Shown here: positions 1 through 7,306 of the stretch, one piece after another
Position numbering within the stretch: the first letter of the stretch is position 1
How the letters are laid out: each line of letters starts with the position of its first letter
DNA from: Clostridia bacterium
GTDB lineage: Bacteria; Bacillota; Clostridia; Oscillospirales; CAG-272
Assembly (NCBI GenBank): GCA_024404655.1
Contig: JAKSPR010000051.1
Coordinates: forward strand, 1-12,071
Length of the DNA: 12,071 nucleotides
Reading direction: 5' to 3'
Translations under genes and position numbers: made by a program
Notes under the pieces: generated by a model
Told to the model about the DNA's origin: nothing
Databases searched by the model: none
What the model saw: the letters and a program-made list of their open reading frames with translations, nothing else

Positions 1-123
1 TTCTGCACACTGACCGGAAAAAAAGAACTGAACCCGGATACAGACGACGCGTTCCATCGGGAATCAGGTCTTGATGAGGCCCATGTGGACATTATTCACA
101 AGGCGGTAAGGGAAATCCTTTAA
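1..123 (+). CDS. C-terminal end of an unrecognised protein (partial)
   Basis: Frame 1 is open from the first base to a TAA at 121-123 and gives the last 40 residues of a protein whose start lies outside the window. The tail is charged and looks helical, ending in FHRESGLDEAHVDIIHKAVR plus EIL. It is real rather than a chance frame because it ends six bases before a strong terminator hairpin that follows directly. I cannot assign a family from 40 residues. A loose resemblance to the last helix of PLP-dependent aminotransferases of the DegT type is too weak to use. It converges on the sugar-binding lipoprotein gene and shares a terminator with it, so it belongs to a different transcript. Confidence 0.6.
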   Translation, partial: FCTLTGKKELNPDTDDAFHRESGLDEAHVDIIHKAVREIL

Positions 124-128
124 TAAAA

Positions 129-165
129 AAATCCGGGACATCTGTAAAAAAGATGTCCCGGATTT
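129..165. terminator. Bidirectional intrinsic terminator
   Basis: A perfect 15-bp stem (129-143 pairing with 151-165, core TCCGGGACATCT) encloses a 7-base loop. On the minus strand the stem runs straight into a long T tract (complement of 123-131), so it is a strong terminator for the solute-binding lipoprotein gene ending at 176. On the plus strand the trailing T stretch is shorter (TTTCTTAT), but it should also stop the gene ending at 123. Seen directly in the sequence; the role follows from the form and the convergent layout. Confidence 0.9.
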
Positions 166-175
166 CTTATGAGAT

Positions 176-1696
176 TTAACCGTTTTCCTGCAGACCTGCG
201 AGGTACTTGTCGAGCGATTTCTGTGCGCTGGTCAGTTTTTTCGCAACACTGGAAGAGAAATTATTCTTACCGGATGCGATCGGTGAAAGTATCGTGGAGC
301 CAAAGAGGTCGGACATATTCGCACCATAAACATCGGTAAACTGCACCGTTGCATTGCCAAAGACAATATCAATAACCTGTCCGGAGAGGGCGTCACGGGA
401 ATACTTCGACTTCATAGCGGTCTCAATAAAGGGGGTAATGACCGTACGGTATGCTTCCGATGCCCATCCTTCAAGAACTGCACCGATCATATCTGCACGG
501 TTGTCAGCAAGTGTCGTGGGAACACAGGTGACTGACGCCGATGAATGAATTGCTGTAATATACTTTTCCTGCGCTTCATCCAGCTTCGGCATGGGAAGAA
601 TACCGTAGTCATTCTGCATGGAACGCATATCAGCATTGACTACGTTTGAGAGACGTCCTGTATAGAACATAGAACGGTTGGAAGCAAAATACTCAGGAGA
701 AGCATCCAGACCCTTATCAGAAACATATACACCGGCTGTGTTGTGACAGACATCAATCAGTTTTTCAATGATTGCAGCGTTCCGCTCATTGTTGATCGGA
801 GAGAGGTCGATACCGCCATCGTCCGTTCTTGCATACGTCATCATATCGCAGGAAAGTGCCATGTGTACAGTCGCTTCACTATAGCCGCTTGGCAGCATGA
901 GACCGTATTGATCAAGAGCGTCTTCTTTACCGTCACCATTCAGATCAAGATAAGCTTCTTTGGTCAGATTCATCAGTTTATCCCAGGTCCAGGTTCCATC
1001 AAGGACATATTTGTATGCGGCATCTGCGTCATCAAAATAGGAGGCATACATATTCTTGTTATACAGAATCACACCGCATTTCAGATAGTCATTGAGCAGA
1101 TGATCTCCCATCAGATAACGGTAGTGAATACCGTCGAGGGAAAGTTCTTCAATGGCATTGGTGCGCCACCAAGGCTGATTGATATCGAGATATTTAAGAT
1201 CGGAAAGCTCATAGAGATAAGGATACAGGGATTCGGAAATCGTCGTATTGCCGGTACTGCTGATGATATCATATTCACAGGTACCTGCAAAGACCTGCGT
1301 TTTGATTTCCTTTGCGACATTGGAACGGCCCGTTGTCTGGGTGGGCTGAATATCCAGCTTGATACCGAAACGATCCTCAACCTTCTGATTGCGCATCCAG
1401 ATAGCATCCCAGATCACATCGCCGGAGTTATCGGTACCGATCATATCCCAATGGGCATACCAGTCCTCATCACGATATAGGACTTTCACGGTTTCACCGG
1501 TAAATTGCACATCATCGGGAATTGCATCCTTCTCAGCTGCACGACCGGTAACTGCCTCTGTTTCGACTTCAGCCGGCTTCGTCTCCGGTGAAGTCTGAAC
1601 ATCAGGCTGCTGTGCCGGGGTATCGCCGCAGGAAAACATGGAAGCTGACAGAAGAAGTGCTGCTATTGAAACAGAGATTACAGAGATTTTTTTCAT
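176..1696 (-). CDS. Sugar ABC transporter substrate-binding lipoprotein (SBP-1)
   Basis: 506-residue extracellular solute-binding protein, expected to be lipid-anchored on the outer face of the membrane and to deliver an oligosaccharide to an ABC permease. Residues 1-22 form a signal peptide with a KK start and a hydrophobic core, followed by a lipobox (MFSC, Cys23). Residues 25-60 are a Pro/Glu/Thr-rich linker. The mature part carries marks shared with the two other binding proteins here: a WDAIWMRN segment near 96-103, PWW at 175-177, LYNKNMY at 211-217, and an EF-hand-like calcium loop D251-x-N253-x-D255-G-x-x-D259. The start is fixed by AGGAGGT (1705-1711) eight bases upstream. It has its own consensus promoter and is divergent from the GH42-like gene, which suggests that it supplies that enzyme's substrate. 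No permease gene lies beside it. The ligand cannot be read from the sequence. Confidence 0.93.
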   Translation of the reverse strand: MKKISVISVSIAALLLSASMFSCGDTPAQQPDVQTSPETKPAEVETEAVTGRAAEKDAIPDDVQFTGETVKVLYRDEDWYAHWDMIGTDNSGDVIWDAIWMRNQKVEDRFGIKLDIQPTQTTGRSNVAKEIKTQVFAGTCEYDIISSTGNTTISESLYPYLYELSDLKYLDINQPWWRTNAIEELSLDGIHYRYLMGDHLLNDYLKCGVILYNKNMYASYFDDADAAYKYVLDGTWTWDKLMNLTKEAYLDLNGDGKEDALDQYGLMLPSGYSEATVHMALSCDMMTYARTDDGGIDLSPINNERNAAIIEKLIDVCHNTAGVYVSDKGLDASPEYFASNRSMFYTGRLSNVVNADMRSMQNDYGILPMPKLDEAQEKYITAIHSSASVTCVPTTLADNRADMIGAVLEGWASEAYRTVITPFIETAMKSKYSRDALSGQVIDIVFGNATVQFTDVYGANMSDLFGSTILSPIASGKNNFSSSVAKKLTSAQKSLDKYLAGLQENG

Positions 1697-1726
1697 AGTA
1701 TCGTACCTCCTGAATATGTTATTTTC

Positions 1727-1756
1727 ATTATATCATAAATGATTCAGTATTGTCAA
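1727..1756 (-). promoter_or_regulatory. Sigma-A promoter of SBP-1
   Basis: On the minus strand TTGACA (1751-1756) lies 18 bases from TATAAT (1727-1732), an almost ideal housekeeping promoter. The predicted start near 1720 gives a leader of about 24 bases carrying the AGGAGGT site. The spacer holds CTGAATCAT, a motif that recurs in the other divergent regions. A further TTGACA on the same strand (1774-1779) has no good -10 partner. Confidence 0.85.
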
Positions 1757-1795
1757 TTACATTATGTTATTTTTGTCAATATCCATTGTTATCTC

Positions 1796-1824
1796 TTGAC
1801 AATCTAAGTGTTCTATGGTAGGAT
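1796..1824 (+). promoter_or_regulatory. Sigma-A promoter of the GH42-like gene
   Basis: TTGACA (1796-1801), a 17-base spacer, then TAGGAT (1819-1824). Transcription should start near 1831, leaving a leader of about 26 bases with AAAGGAGA at 1841-1848. The -35 box faces away from the SBP-1 -35 box across about 39 bases. An imperfect palindrome ATTGT-N9-ACAAT (1785-1803) overlaps this -35 box and could be an operator, but it is short and AT-rich. Confidence 0.82.
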
Positions 1825-1856
1825 GATAGCAAAGCTACATAAAGGAGACACATCAA

Positions 1857-3938
1857 ATGGAGAATACTTTTATCCCCATGGGCTTTCAGTACTACAGAGC
1901 GCCCACGCCGGCTCCCACCGAATGGGAAAAAGACCTTGCAAAGCTGGCGGCTGACGGCTATAACACCGTAAAACTATGGTTGCAATGGCGTTGGAATGAG
2001 CCGGAAGAAGACGTCTATGACTTCTCTGACATTGATGAACTGATGCGCCTTTGCGAAAAGTATGGTCTCAAAGCCGTTCTGAATCTCATCCTTGACGTCA
2101 CCCCTGTACGGCTGATCAAGAAATATCCGGATTCTGCAATGATCACCGCAAGCGGACAGCGGCTTGAAGGATATACAACCTCCTATCGCCAGATCGGCGG
2201 CGTACCCGGTCCTTGTTTTCATCATCCGGAAGCAAGAAAACACAAAATCGATTTTATTCATGCGTGTGCCAAGCACTATGCAGATCATCCTGCGCTTCTC
2301 ATGTGGGATGTCTGGAATGAGCCGGAACTGACCGTCGGTGTTTTCCGTGAGCCTATCACAGAAAATCTCGTCTGCTACTGTGACCACAGCATAGCAGCTT
2401 TCCGCTTGTGGCTGTCCGAACGGTACGGCACTATTGCACAGCTGAATGCCTGCTGGGGACGCAATTATCGCAGTTTCGATGATGCTGAAGCTCCGCGTCA
2501 TCAGGGTACCACGGCAGATATGATTGACTGGCGCGAGTTCTTCTGCGATACCGTTACCGCAGATTATATTCTGCGTGTAGATACCATCAAAAGCTGTGAT
2601 CATATACATCCTGTCATGTGCCATACCGTTCCTATGCCGATTTTCAACAGCATCACCTGCTGTTCCGATGATTTCGCCATCGGGGCATACGGGGATATGA
2701 TCGGCAACAGCATCGGCAGTGATCCAATGGCTGCGGACCTGCTCAAAAGTGCGGCCCGCGGAAAAACCATGATCAATTCCGAGATTCATGCAGCATTCGG
2801 CAGCGCGCTCAATGGTTTTCATTATCCCGATGAGAACGATCTGATCCGTCATATCTTCCTGCCGCTGGCGCACGGAAGCAGAGGATTTTTGTTCTGGCAG
2901 TATCGCCCGGAACTGCTTGGCAACGAAGCTCCCGCCTGGGGTCATGCGGCTTTTGACGGCGGCGATACAGAATGGAACCGGATCACACGCGATATGTTTG
3001 CAAAACTCAAAAAGCATGAAAGAGCAGTTGCCAACAGCATTCCGGCCCGCCGCGAAGTCGCCGTTTATGTTGACCGTGCAAACGAAATCTATGCGTGGGA
3101 TGCCACAAACTCCACGGAACTGACTGCAAAATCCATGGCAGGTGCTTATCAGATGCTGTACCGAAATAATTATGCGGTTGATTTCTTATGTGCATCTGAT
3201 CTTGATAGCGGAATTCCATCAGAATACCGTGCAGTGTATTTCCCGGCGGTCTTCCTGTTTGATCAGTCCAAAAAGGACCGCGTGATGGAATATGTCAAAA
3301 ACGGCGGCACGGTCATCATCGAAGCGCTGTTCGGTGCTGTCGATAAGATCACAGGCCGCCACTGCATGAACCTCCCGGGCTGCGGAATGGCTGAAATTCT
3401 TGGAAAACACATCGACCGGATGTACTCAACGACCGGAATTTCAAATGGCTATGATGGGAAAGTTTCAAACGATGGACGCTGGTTTGAAGCGGTAACCGAA
3501 AACGGGGAACAGCTCCTCGGCGGACGGTATTTTACGACCTATACCGGAAATGAAGGCGAGATTCTTGCCCGCACCGATATCGGACGTCCTGTTGTATCTG
3601 TCTATCATATCGGCAAAGGCCGGATCATTGATATTGCAACACTGCTGTCTTATGGCTTCATCCACACAGGTGTTCTGGGAAATCTGACCTTCCTTCGTCG
3701 TCTGATCGGAGACCCCGAACGGTTTGCAGATATGCCCATTGGTGTACGTGTTGATCGTGTCGGAGATCATGACGAAGGGTTCCTCGTGATCGACAATACT
3801 ACCGGAGCGCCGCAGACCTTCACACTGCCCAAGGAATACTGTATTGATTCCATACTTGGCGAGATCACAGCTGACGGTCTTGTACTTACTATAAGCGCAG
3901 GGAGGACAGCGGTCATAGAGTATTCTGCAGCTCAATAA
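1857..3938 (+). CDS. GH42-like beta-galactosidase, cytoplasmic
   Basis: 693-residue retaining glycoside hydrolase of clan GH-A, closest by eye to family GH42, which removes beta-galactosyl (sometimes alpha-L-arabinopyranosyl) residues from oligosaccharides. The N-terminal barrel (about 5-385) contains the acid/base in WDVWNEPE (Glu155) and the likely nucleophile in MINSEIH (Glu309). GFLFWQYRPELLGNEAPAWG at 343-362 matches the conserved late-barrel block of GH42. A Rossmann-like trimerisation domain follows (about 400-600; REVAVYVD, then EYRAVYFPAV), then a short beta domain. Length is typical of GH42. There is no signal peptide, so it acts inside the cell. The zinc cluster is altered: Cys120, Cys173 and Cys175 remain, but the last Cys of CYCxxC is Ser178. 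The start is set by AAAGGAGA eight bases upstream. It is divergent from SBP-1. The substrate is inferred from the family, and a sister family of GH42 is possible. Confidence 0.87.
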   Translation: MENTFIPMGFQYYRAPTPAPTEWEKDLAKLAADGYNTVKLWLQWRWNEPEEDVYDFSDIDELMRLCEKYGLKAVLNLILDVTPVRLIKKYPDSAMITASGQRLEGYTTSYRQIGGVPGPCFHHPEARKHKIDFIHACAKHYADHPALLMWDVWNEPELTVGVFREPITENLVCYCDHSIAAFRLWLSERYGTIAQLNACWGRNYRSFDDAEAPRHQGTTADMIDWREFFCDTVTADYILRVDTIKSCDHIHPVMCHTVPMPIFNSITCCSDDFAIGAYGDMIGNSIGSDPMAADLLKSAARGKTMINSEIHAAFGSALNGFHYPDENDLIRHIFLPLAHGSRGFLFWQYRPELLGNEAPAWGHAAFDGGDTEWNRITRDMFAKLKKHERAVANSIPARREVAVYVDRANEIYAWDATNSTELTAKSMAGAYQMLYRNNYAVDFLCASDLDSGIPSEYRAVYFPAVFLFDQSKKDRVMEYVKNGGTVIIEALFGAVDKITGRHCMNLPGCGMAEILGKHIDRMYSTTGISNGYDGKVSNDGRWFEAVTENGEQLLGGRYFTTYTGNEGEILARTDIGRPVVSVYHIGKGRIIDIATLLSYGFIHTGVLGNLTFLRRLIGDPERFADMPIGVRVDRVGDHDEGFLVIDNTTGAPQTFTLPKEYCIDSILGEITADGLVLTISAGRTAVIEYSAAQ

Positions 3939-3948
3939 AACCGAAAAG

Positions 3949-3989
3949 AACAGTCCCGGATTCATGATGATTCTGAATCCGGGACTGTT
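3949..3989. terminator. Bidirectional terminator between convergent genes
   Basis: A perfect 16-bp stem (3949-3964 with 3974-3989, core AGTCCCGGATTCA) with a 9-base loop. On the plus strand it is followed by a T-rich tract (TGATTTTTTT), and on the minus strand by CTTTTCGGTTTT. It ends the GH42-like gene (stop at 3936-3938) and the propeller gene (stop at 4002-4004). Its stem shares the block AATCCGGGAC with the terminator at 129-165. Confidence 0.9.
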
Positions 3990-4001
3990 TTGATTTTTTT
4001 A

Positions 4002-5477
4002 TCAATCGGGAATAAAGCAATAGAGATTACCGTAGCTCCAGTTGAAGTCGCTGCCGCGCTCACGGTCGAAGGTCAGATGGTAGATCGTTTCTCTTGTTCC
4101 GCGCTTGACAGGGATATAAGTTCCCCAGCCGCGGAATCCACCGTCATCATAGTCAAAGGTCGGTACCGTGGGATTCTCCATATCTGGCAGATGATAAATG
4201 TGATAACGAGCACGCTTGGAAAAACTGCTGCCGCATACAAAATAGAGGCCGTCATCCCGGAGTAAAAGAGAACCCCCAGTCTCATCCCCGTTTGAAGACC
4301 GTGTCACAAAGCGATATCCGTCAAAGGGATGATCCGATTCAAAGAGATGGTAGCGATATTTATTGCCTTCCTCTGTCTTGGCGATACGGCAGATCGTCAT
4401 ATACCATTTCCCGGTCTTCTTGTCATAAAGGAAATCAGGATCCTCATCCGCAGGCTTGCCGCGGAAGACCGTATCGTCATCATCCTCGTGCATCAGTTCC
4501 ATCAGCTGATAGTCAATGACATTGACGCCGAATCTGGGATCTGCATCCATTTCCGCATGCGCAAGGATATGCCCATGGGTAAAGGAGCAGATCCAGAGAT
4601 ACCACATACCGCTGGGGCGGTGATAAATGATGCTGGATGCTACATCGTTCCCAAGAATCCCGTCACCGCGGTCAAAGAATAATGTTCCGACCAGTGCAAA
4701 TTGTTCTGTCCCCGGAACCCAGGAAAATACACCAGAATAACAGCTCGCCTCCATACGGATGGACATAGTCAAGTATACCTTGCCGCCTTCCATGAGAACA
4801 CGACCGTCTTCATAACGAATAGGACGGATATCGGCCTGTTTGAGGCCGCAGTCCATATAGCAGCGTACAGAGGAAACCTCGGCACAGCCTCTGACCGTAA
4901 ATCCGGCTTTTACTGTTTTGATTATCTTCTGGTCGTTCAGATTTTCCCAGCCCTTAGCCTCAAATGTATGTACAGATGCTGCATAACCGTTTCCTGAATC
5001 AATGTAACAATCAAGAAAGGCATTGCGGCTGGTAACAAGTACCCGCATCCCCGGTATAAAGCAGAATTCTGTCTCAATAACTTCAGTCCGTGTTCCATTT
5101 TCAAAGATCAGAGAAATCCTGCCGTCATTCCCGGAGGCGAAAAGAACATGCATCTGTTCTTGATCTCGGATAAAGGTAAATCCGACGGCGCCATTTATTG
5201 CCTGCACTATAGCATCATACGTTGCATAAGGCGCATACGCGCCAATCAGACGGGTCACCAATCCCTGTTCCGTCTGTACACGATATGTACCAGCTGAAAC
5301 AGTCTCTCTATGACTACCTTTGCTATCGAGCAGCGGGCAGGGATCCCCACGGGTCGCATTGACAAAATCCTCAGAAAGAGGCATAGATGCAAGGGGCAGC
5401 GTCAGATTCTTTCTGAAATTGCAGGAAAACAATCGGTGGAAGCGGGTAGGCAGGGAAATGGGAGCATTGAAATCCAT
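4002..5477 (-). CDS. Predicted beta-sandwich plus GH43-like five-bladed propeller protein
   Basis: About 491 residues, no signal peptide, probably a cytoplasmic glycosidase; the family is not certain. Numbered from the upstream ATG at 5486, residues about 65-210 look like a concanavalin/laminin-G type beta-sandwich (alternating strands, e.g. AINGAVGFTFIRDQEQMHVLF). From about 217 a propeller begins, with repeated blade marks: ADIRP...GGKVYLTMS (218-242), DVASSIIYHRPSGMWYLWI (281-299), DEDPDFLYDKKTGKWYMTIC (347-366), ETGGSLLLRDDGLYFVCGS (402-420) and RGWGTYIPV...IYHLTFDR. Asp219, Asp281 or Asp348, and Glu402 are candidate catalytic acids by analogy with GH43; this is inference. I chose the ATG at 5475-5477 because AAAGGAG (5487-5493) is nine bases upstream of it; the ATG at 5484-5486 touches the Shine-Dalgarno and is unlikely. 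It lies 114 bases downstream of SBP-2 on the same strand, probably cotranscribed. Confidence 0.75.
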   Translation of the reverse strand: MDFNAPISLPTRFHRLFSCNFRKNLTLPLASMPLSEDFVNATRGDPCPLLDSKGSHRETVSAGTYRVQTEQGLVTRLIGAYAPYATYDAIVQAINGAVGFTFIRDQEQMHVLFASGNDGRISLIFENGTRTEVIETEFCFIPGMRVLVTSRNAFLDCYIDSGNGYAASVHTFEAKGWENLNDQKIIKTVKAGFTVRGCAEVSSVRCYMDCGLKQADIRPIRYEDGRVLMEGGKVYLTMSIRMEASCYSGVFSWVPGTEQFALVGTLFFDRGDGILGNDVASSIIYHRPSGMWYLWICSFTHGHILAHAEMDADPRFGVNVIDYQLMELMHEDDDDTVFRGKPADEDPDFLYDKKTGKWYMTICRIAKTEEGNKYRYHLFESDHPFDGYRFVTRSSNGDETGGSLLLRDDGLYFVCGSSFSKRARYHIYHLPDMENPTVPTFDYDDGGFRGWGTYIPVKRGTRETIYHLTFDRERGSDFNWSYGNLYCFIPD

Positions 5478-5486
5478 GCAAAACAT

Positions 5487-5493
5487 CTCCTTT
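5487..5493 (-). promoter_or_regulatory. Ribosome binding site that decides the propeller gene start
   Basis: AAAGGAG on the minus strand abuts one in-frame ATG (5484-5486, no spacing) and lies nine bases from the next in-frame ATG (5475-5477). Normal spacing favours the second, making the protein three residues shorter than the longest frame. Confidence 0.7.
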
Positions 5494-5502
5494 GGGATAA
5501 AT

Positions 5503-5529
5503 CTGCCGCAAATGGAACATTTGCGGCAG
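5503..5529 (-). other. GC-rich hairpin just upstream of the propeller gene RBS
   Basis: A perfect 12-bp stem CTGCCGCAAATG (5503-5514 pairing with 5518-5529) with a 3-base loop. On the minus strand it is followed by ATTTATCCC, a poor T tract, nine bases before the Shine-Dalgarno. It could be a weak terminator or attenuator between SBP-2 and the propeller gene, or an RNA end that protects the SBP-2 message so that the binding protein is made in excess, as in many SBP operons. Confidence 0.65.
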
Positions 5530-5545
5530 CAGATAGTAACATCCT

Positions 5546-5567
5546 CCCCTATCTAAACAGCTAGGGG
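5546..5567 (-). other. Second, weaker hairpin after SBP-2
   Basis: CCCCTA (5546-5551) and TAGGGG (5562-5567) form a 6-bp stem around a 10-base loop. It lies 16 bases on the transcript side of the stronger hairpin at 5503-5529, within the SBP-2 to propeller gene spacer. No T tract follows it. It may only add to the structure of the spacer RNA. Confidence 0.4.
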
Positions 5568-5591
5568 TATTCTTGCTAATTTGGGCTAAAA

Positions 5592-7061
5592 TTATTCGTT
5601 CTCTTCCAGTGTCTTGAGAGTCTTCTCAATAGCTTTCATGGTCTTGCTTTCGTTCTTTGCAGCGGTGGAAGCAAGGGTATTGCTACCGGCAGCGGCAAGA
5701 TTCTCGATCGTATCACGCATATTACCCCAGTTAAAGAGCGCACCGCAGTCATAATGGATTGTGCCCTGTACGATCTGTAGCATTTCAACAGATTCCTCAT
5801 CACGCAGAACCTTGGTATTTAAGAACTCCTGATAGTAAACAGGAAGCAGCTCATAGTAGGAAGCATAAGCCATCGCTTCAATCAGGAATGCTGTAGTGTC
5901 TGGATCGGATGTGGTTTTGGGAACGACCATCAGACGGTTGTTGCCAAGACTGCCGTCATGGTAATACTGGGACTGGGATTCATCAAACTTCGGGATCGGC
6001 AGAAAACCGAAATCATACTTATAATCGCGCATACTGTTTCCGAGGCTGGTAAAGTTAAATAAGAACTGGCCATTTGCCATCATTTCCGTACGGGTCGCCC
6101 AAACATCAGAAGTCTTCATCTGCTGTGCAAAGAGGCAGATTGTGGGATCATTGGTGATCCCCATGATCTTATCCATGATATTGATATTCTTTTCGCTGCC
6201 GAAACTGTAGACAAAGTCGCCGTTACTGTCTTTGGTCACACACTTGAAACCGGAACCAAGTGCAAGAGACCAGCAGTCATAGTTTTCGCCAATGATACCC
6301 CAGCGGTCCTTTTCGTCCATGACACCATCACCGTTGATATCCTGTGCTGCCATCTTCGCATAGGAACCAAGCATATCAAGCGTCCATTTGCCATTGCGGG
6401 CAGCATCATAGAGATCAGAAGGATTGATATCGTAATTAACCGCAATTTCCTTATTGAACAGTGTACCGATCATACTTTCCTTTGCAGAGATCATGTGTGC
6501 ACCGAGGGTAAAGTACAGATGTCCGTTGATGGTAACACCCTCATTGAATTCTGCGCTCCACCAGGGTTTGGAGAAGTCAAGATGAGAGAGATCTGCAAGG
6601 TCAAGGAACAGCTGTGTATTACCGATGACACTGTTTCCGCATTCATAAATGACATCAATCGTATCATCACCTGCGAGAATAAAGGGTTTCAGGCGATCCA
6701 TGACATAACGGTCATCAGAGGTTTCTTCTGCAAGAACGCAGTTGTACTTTTCCATAATGCCGAGGTTTCTGGCATAGACAGCATCGTTGATGGAATCGCC
6801 GTTTGCTTCCTCTGCATAAAGACCTTCCTCATTGAAAAAGTCGCTCGCCTGATACATAGTCAGCACATAACCGCCGAGATCCGTATCCGGAAGTCCGGAG
6901 GGAATGCGGGGTTCTTCGGTTTCAACAGCTTCCGTCTCTGCGGGCGCCGGCTTTGTTTCCGTCGGTGCAATAGATGGATCTGCGGTCTCACCGCAGGCTG
7001 AAAGACTTGCAGCAAGTACTGCGGTCAGTAAAAGTACAGCAGTCAGATTATTTCTTTTCAT
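5592..7061 (-). CDS. Sugar ABC transporter substrate-binding lipoprotein (SBP-2)
   Basis: 489-residue surface-anchored binding protein, a clear paralogue of SBP-1 and SBP-3. The signal peptide (1-22) starts MKRNN and ends in the lipobox LSAC (Cys23). A Pro/Glu/Thr-rich linker runs to about 56. GGYVLTMYQ (63-71) opens the first lobe, followed by INDAVYARN (91-99), KPWW (165-168), LFNKEI (201-206) and the EF-hand-like loop D241-x-N243-x-D245-G-x-x-D249, with spacing identical to SBP-1. PIPKFDESQ matches PMPKLDEAQ of SBP-1 in the second lobe. The start is fixed by AAGGAG (7070-7075) eight bases upstream. It heads a minus-strand unit that continues into the propeller gene 114 bases downstream, so its ligand is likely the substrate of that protein. 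No permease gene is adjacent. Confidence 0.93.
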   Translation of the reverse strand: MKRNNLTAVLLLTAVLAASLSACGETADPSIAPTETKPAPAETEAVETEEPRIPSGLPDTDLGGYVLTMYQASDFFNEEGLYAEEANGDSINDAVYARNLGIMEKYNCVLAEETSDDRYVMDRLKPFILAGDDTIDVIYECGNSVIGNTQLFLDLADLSHLDFSKPWWSAEFNEGVTINGHLYFTLGAHMISAKESMIGTLFNKEIAVNYDINPSDLYDAARNGKWTLDMLGSYAKMAAQDINGDGVMDEKDRWGIIGENYDCWSLALGSGFKCVTKDSNGDFVYSFGSEKNINIMDKIMGITNDPTICLFAQQMKTSDVWATRTEMMANGQFLFNFTSLGNSMRDYKYDFGFLPIPKFDESQSQYYHDGSLGNNRLMVVPKTTSDPDTTAFLIEAMAYASYYELLPVYYQEFLNTKVLRDEESVEMLQIVQGTIHYDCGALFNWGNMRDTIENLAAAGSNTLASTAAKNESKTMKAIEKTLKTLEENE

Positions 7062-7149
7062 GGTGGTTTCTCCTTGGTATGAAATATGGGTTCTTTTTAT
7101 GGATAAGCCAGAAACGATCCTGCCCCCAAAAGTAACCTTACAATCTTAT

Positions 7150-7178
7150 ATTATATCACTCTGAAATGTTAATTTCAA
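7150..7178 (-). promoter_or_regulatory. Sigma-A promoter of SBP-2
   Basis: On the minus strand TTGAAA (7173-7178), a 17-base spacer, then TATAAT (7150-7155). The predicted start near 7143 leaves a leader of about 82 bases, longer than those of the other genes here. I see no convincing structure in that leader. A 6-bp inverted repeat GAAAAT-CAAT-ATTTTC (7181-7196) lies just upstream of the -35 box and could be an operator. Confidence 0.75.
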
Positions 7179-7245
7179 TAGAAAATCAATATTTTCCGGA
7201 ATATTATGATCTTTTTCCCAGAAAAACGTCAGACTGAATCAGTTC

Positions 7246-7274
7246 TTGACAAATCCGCCGGTAATTGATATAAT
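7246..7274 (+). promoter_or_regulatory. Consensus sigma-A promoter of the HAD phosphatase gene
   Basis: TTGACA (7246-7251), exactly 17 bases, then TATAAT (7269-7274): a full match to the housekeeping consensus. The predicted start near 7281 gives a leader of about 26 bases. The odd-centred palindrome ACTGAATCAGT (7233-7243) ends three bases before the -35 box and is a candidate regulator site. Confidence 0.9.
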
Positions 7275-7306
7275 AAAGAAAAAAGAAAAAGGATGCGTAT
7301 ATCAGA

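Noticed and set aside
926..950. D-x-N-x-D-G motif in SBP-1 (and at about 6305-6345 in SBP-2) as a dockerin module
   Set aside because: Dockerins have two such loops at a chain end. Here there is one loop in the middle of a binding protein, which fits the calcium loop of sugar-binding proteins.
743..1480. Plus-strand open frame opposite SBP-1 (245 codons)
   Set aside because: Antisense shadow of the lipoprotein gene with no ribosome site or family resemblance; Ile/His-rich as expected of a shadow frame.
1785..1803. ATTGT-N9-ACAAT palindrome as a definite operator
   Set aside because: Short, AT-rich and overlapping the -35 box TTGACA, so it may arise only from promoter sequence; mentioned in the promoter entry but not called separately.
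1974..3017. Long open frame on the minus strand opposite the GH42-like gene (347 codons)
   Set aside because: It lies wholly inside a well-supported enzyme gene, has no clear ribosome site and no recognisable domain; its residue mix looks like a mirror of the coding frame.
5400..5542. Possible small upstream peptide on the minus strand starting at the ATG at 5540-5542
   Set aside because: Its GGGGAGG motif directly abuts the ATG, the frame runs through the hairpin and into the propeller gene in another frame, and nothing supports its translation.
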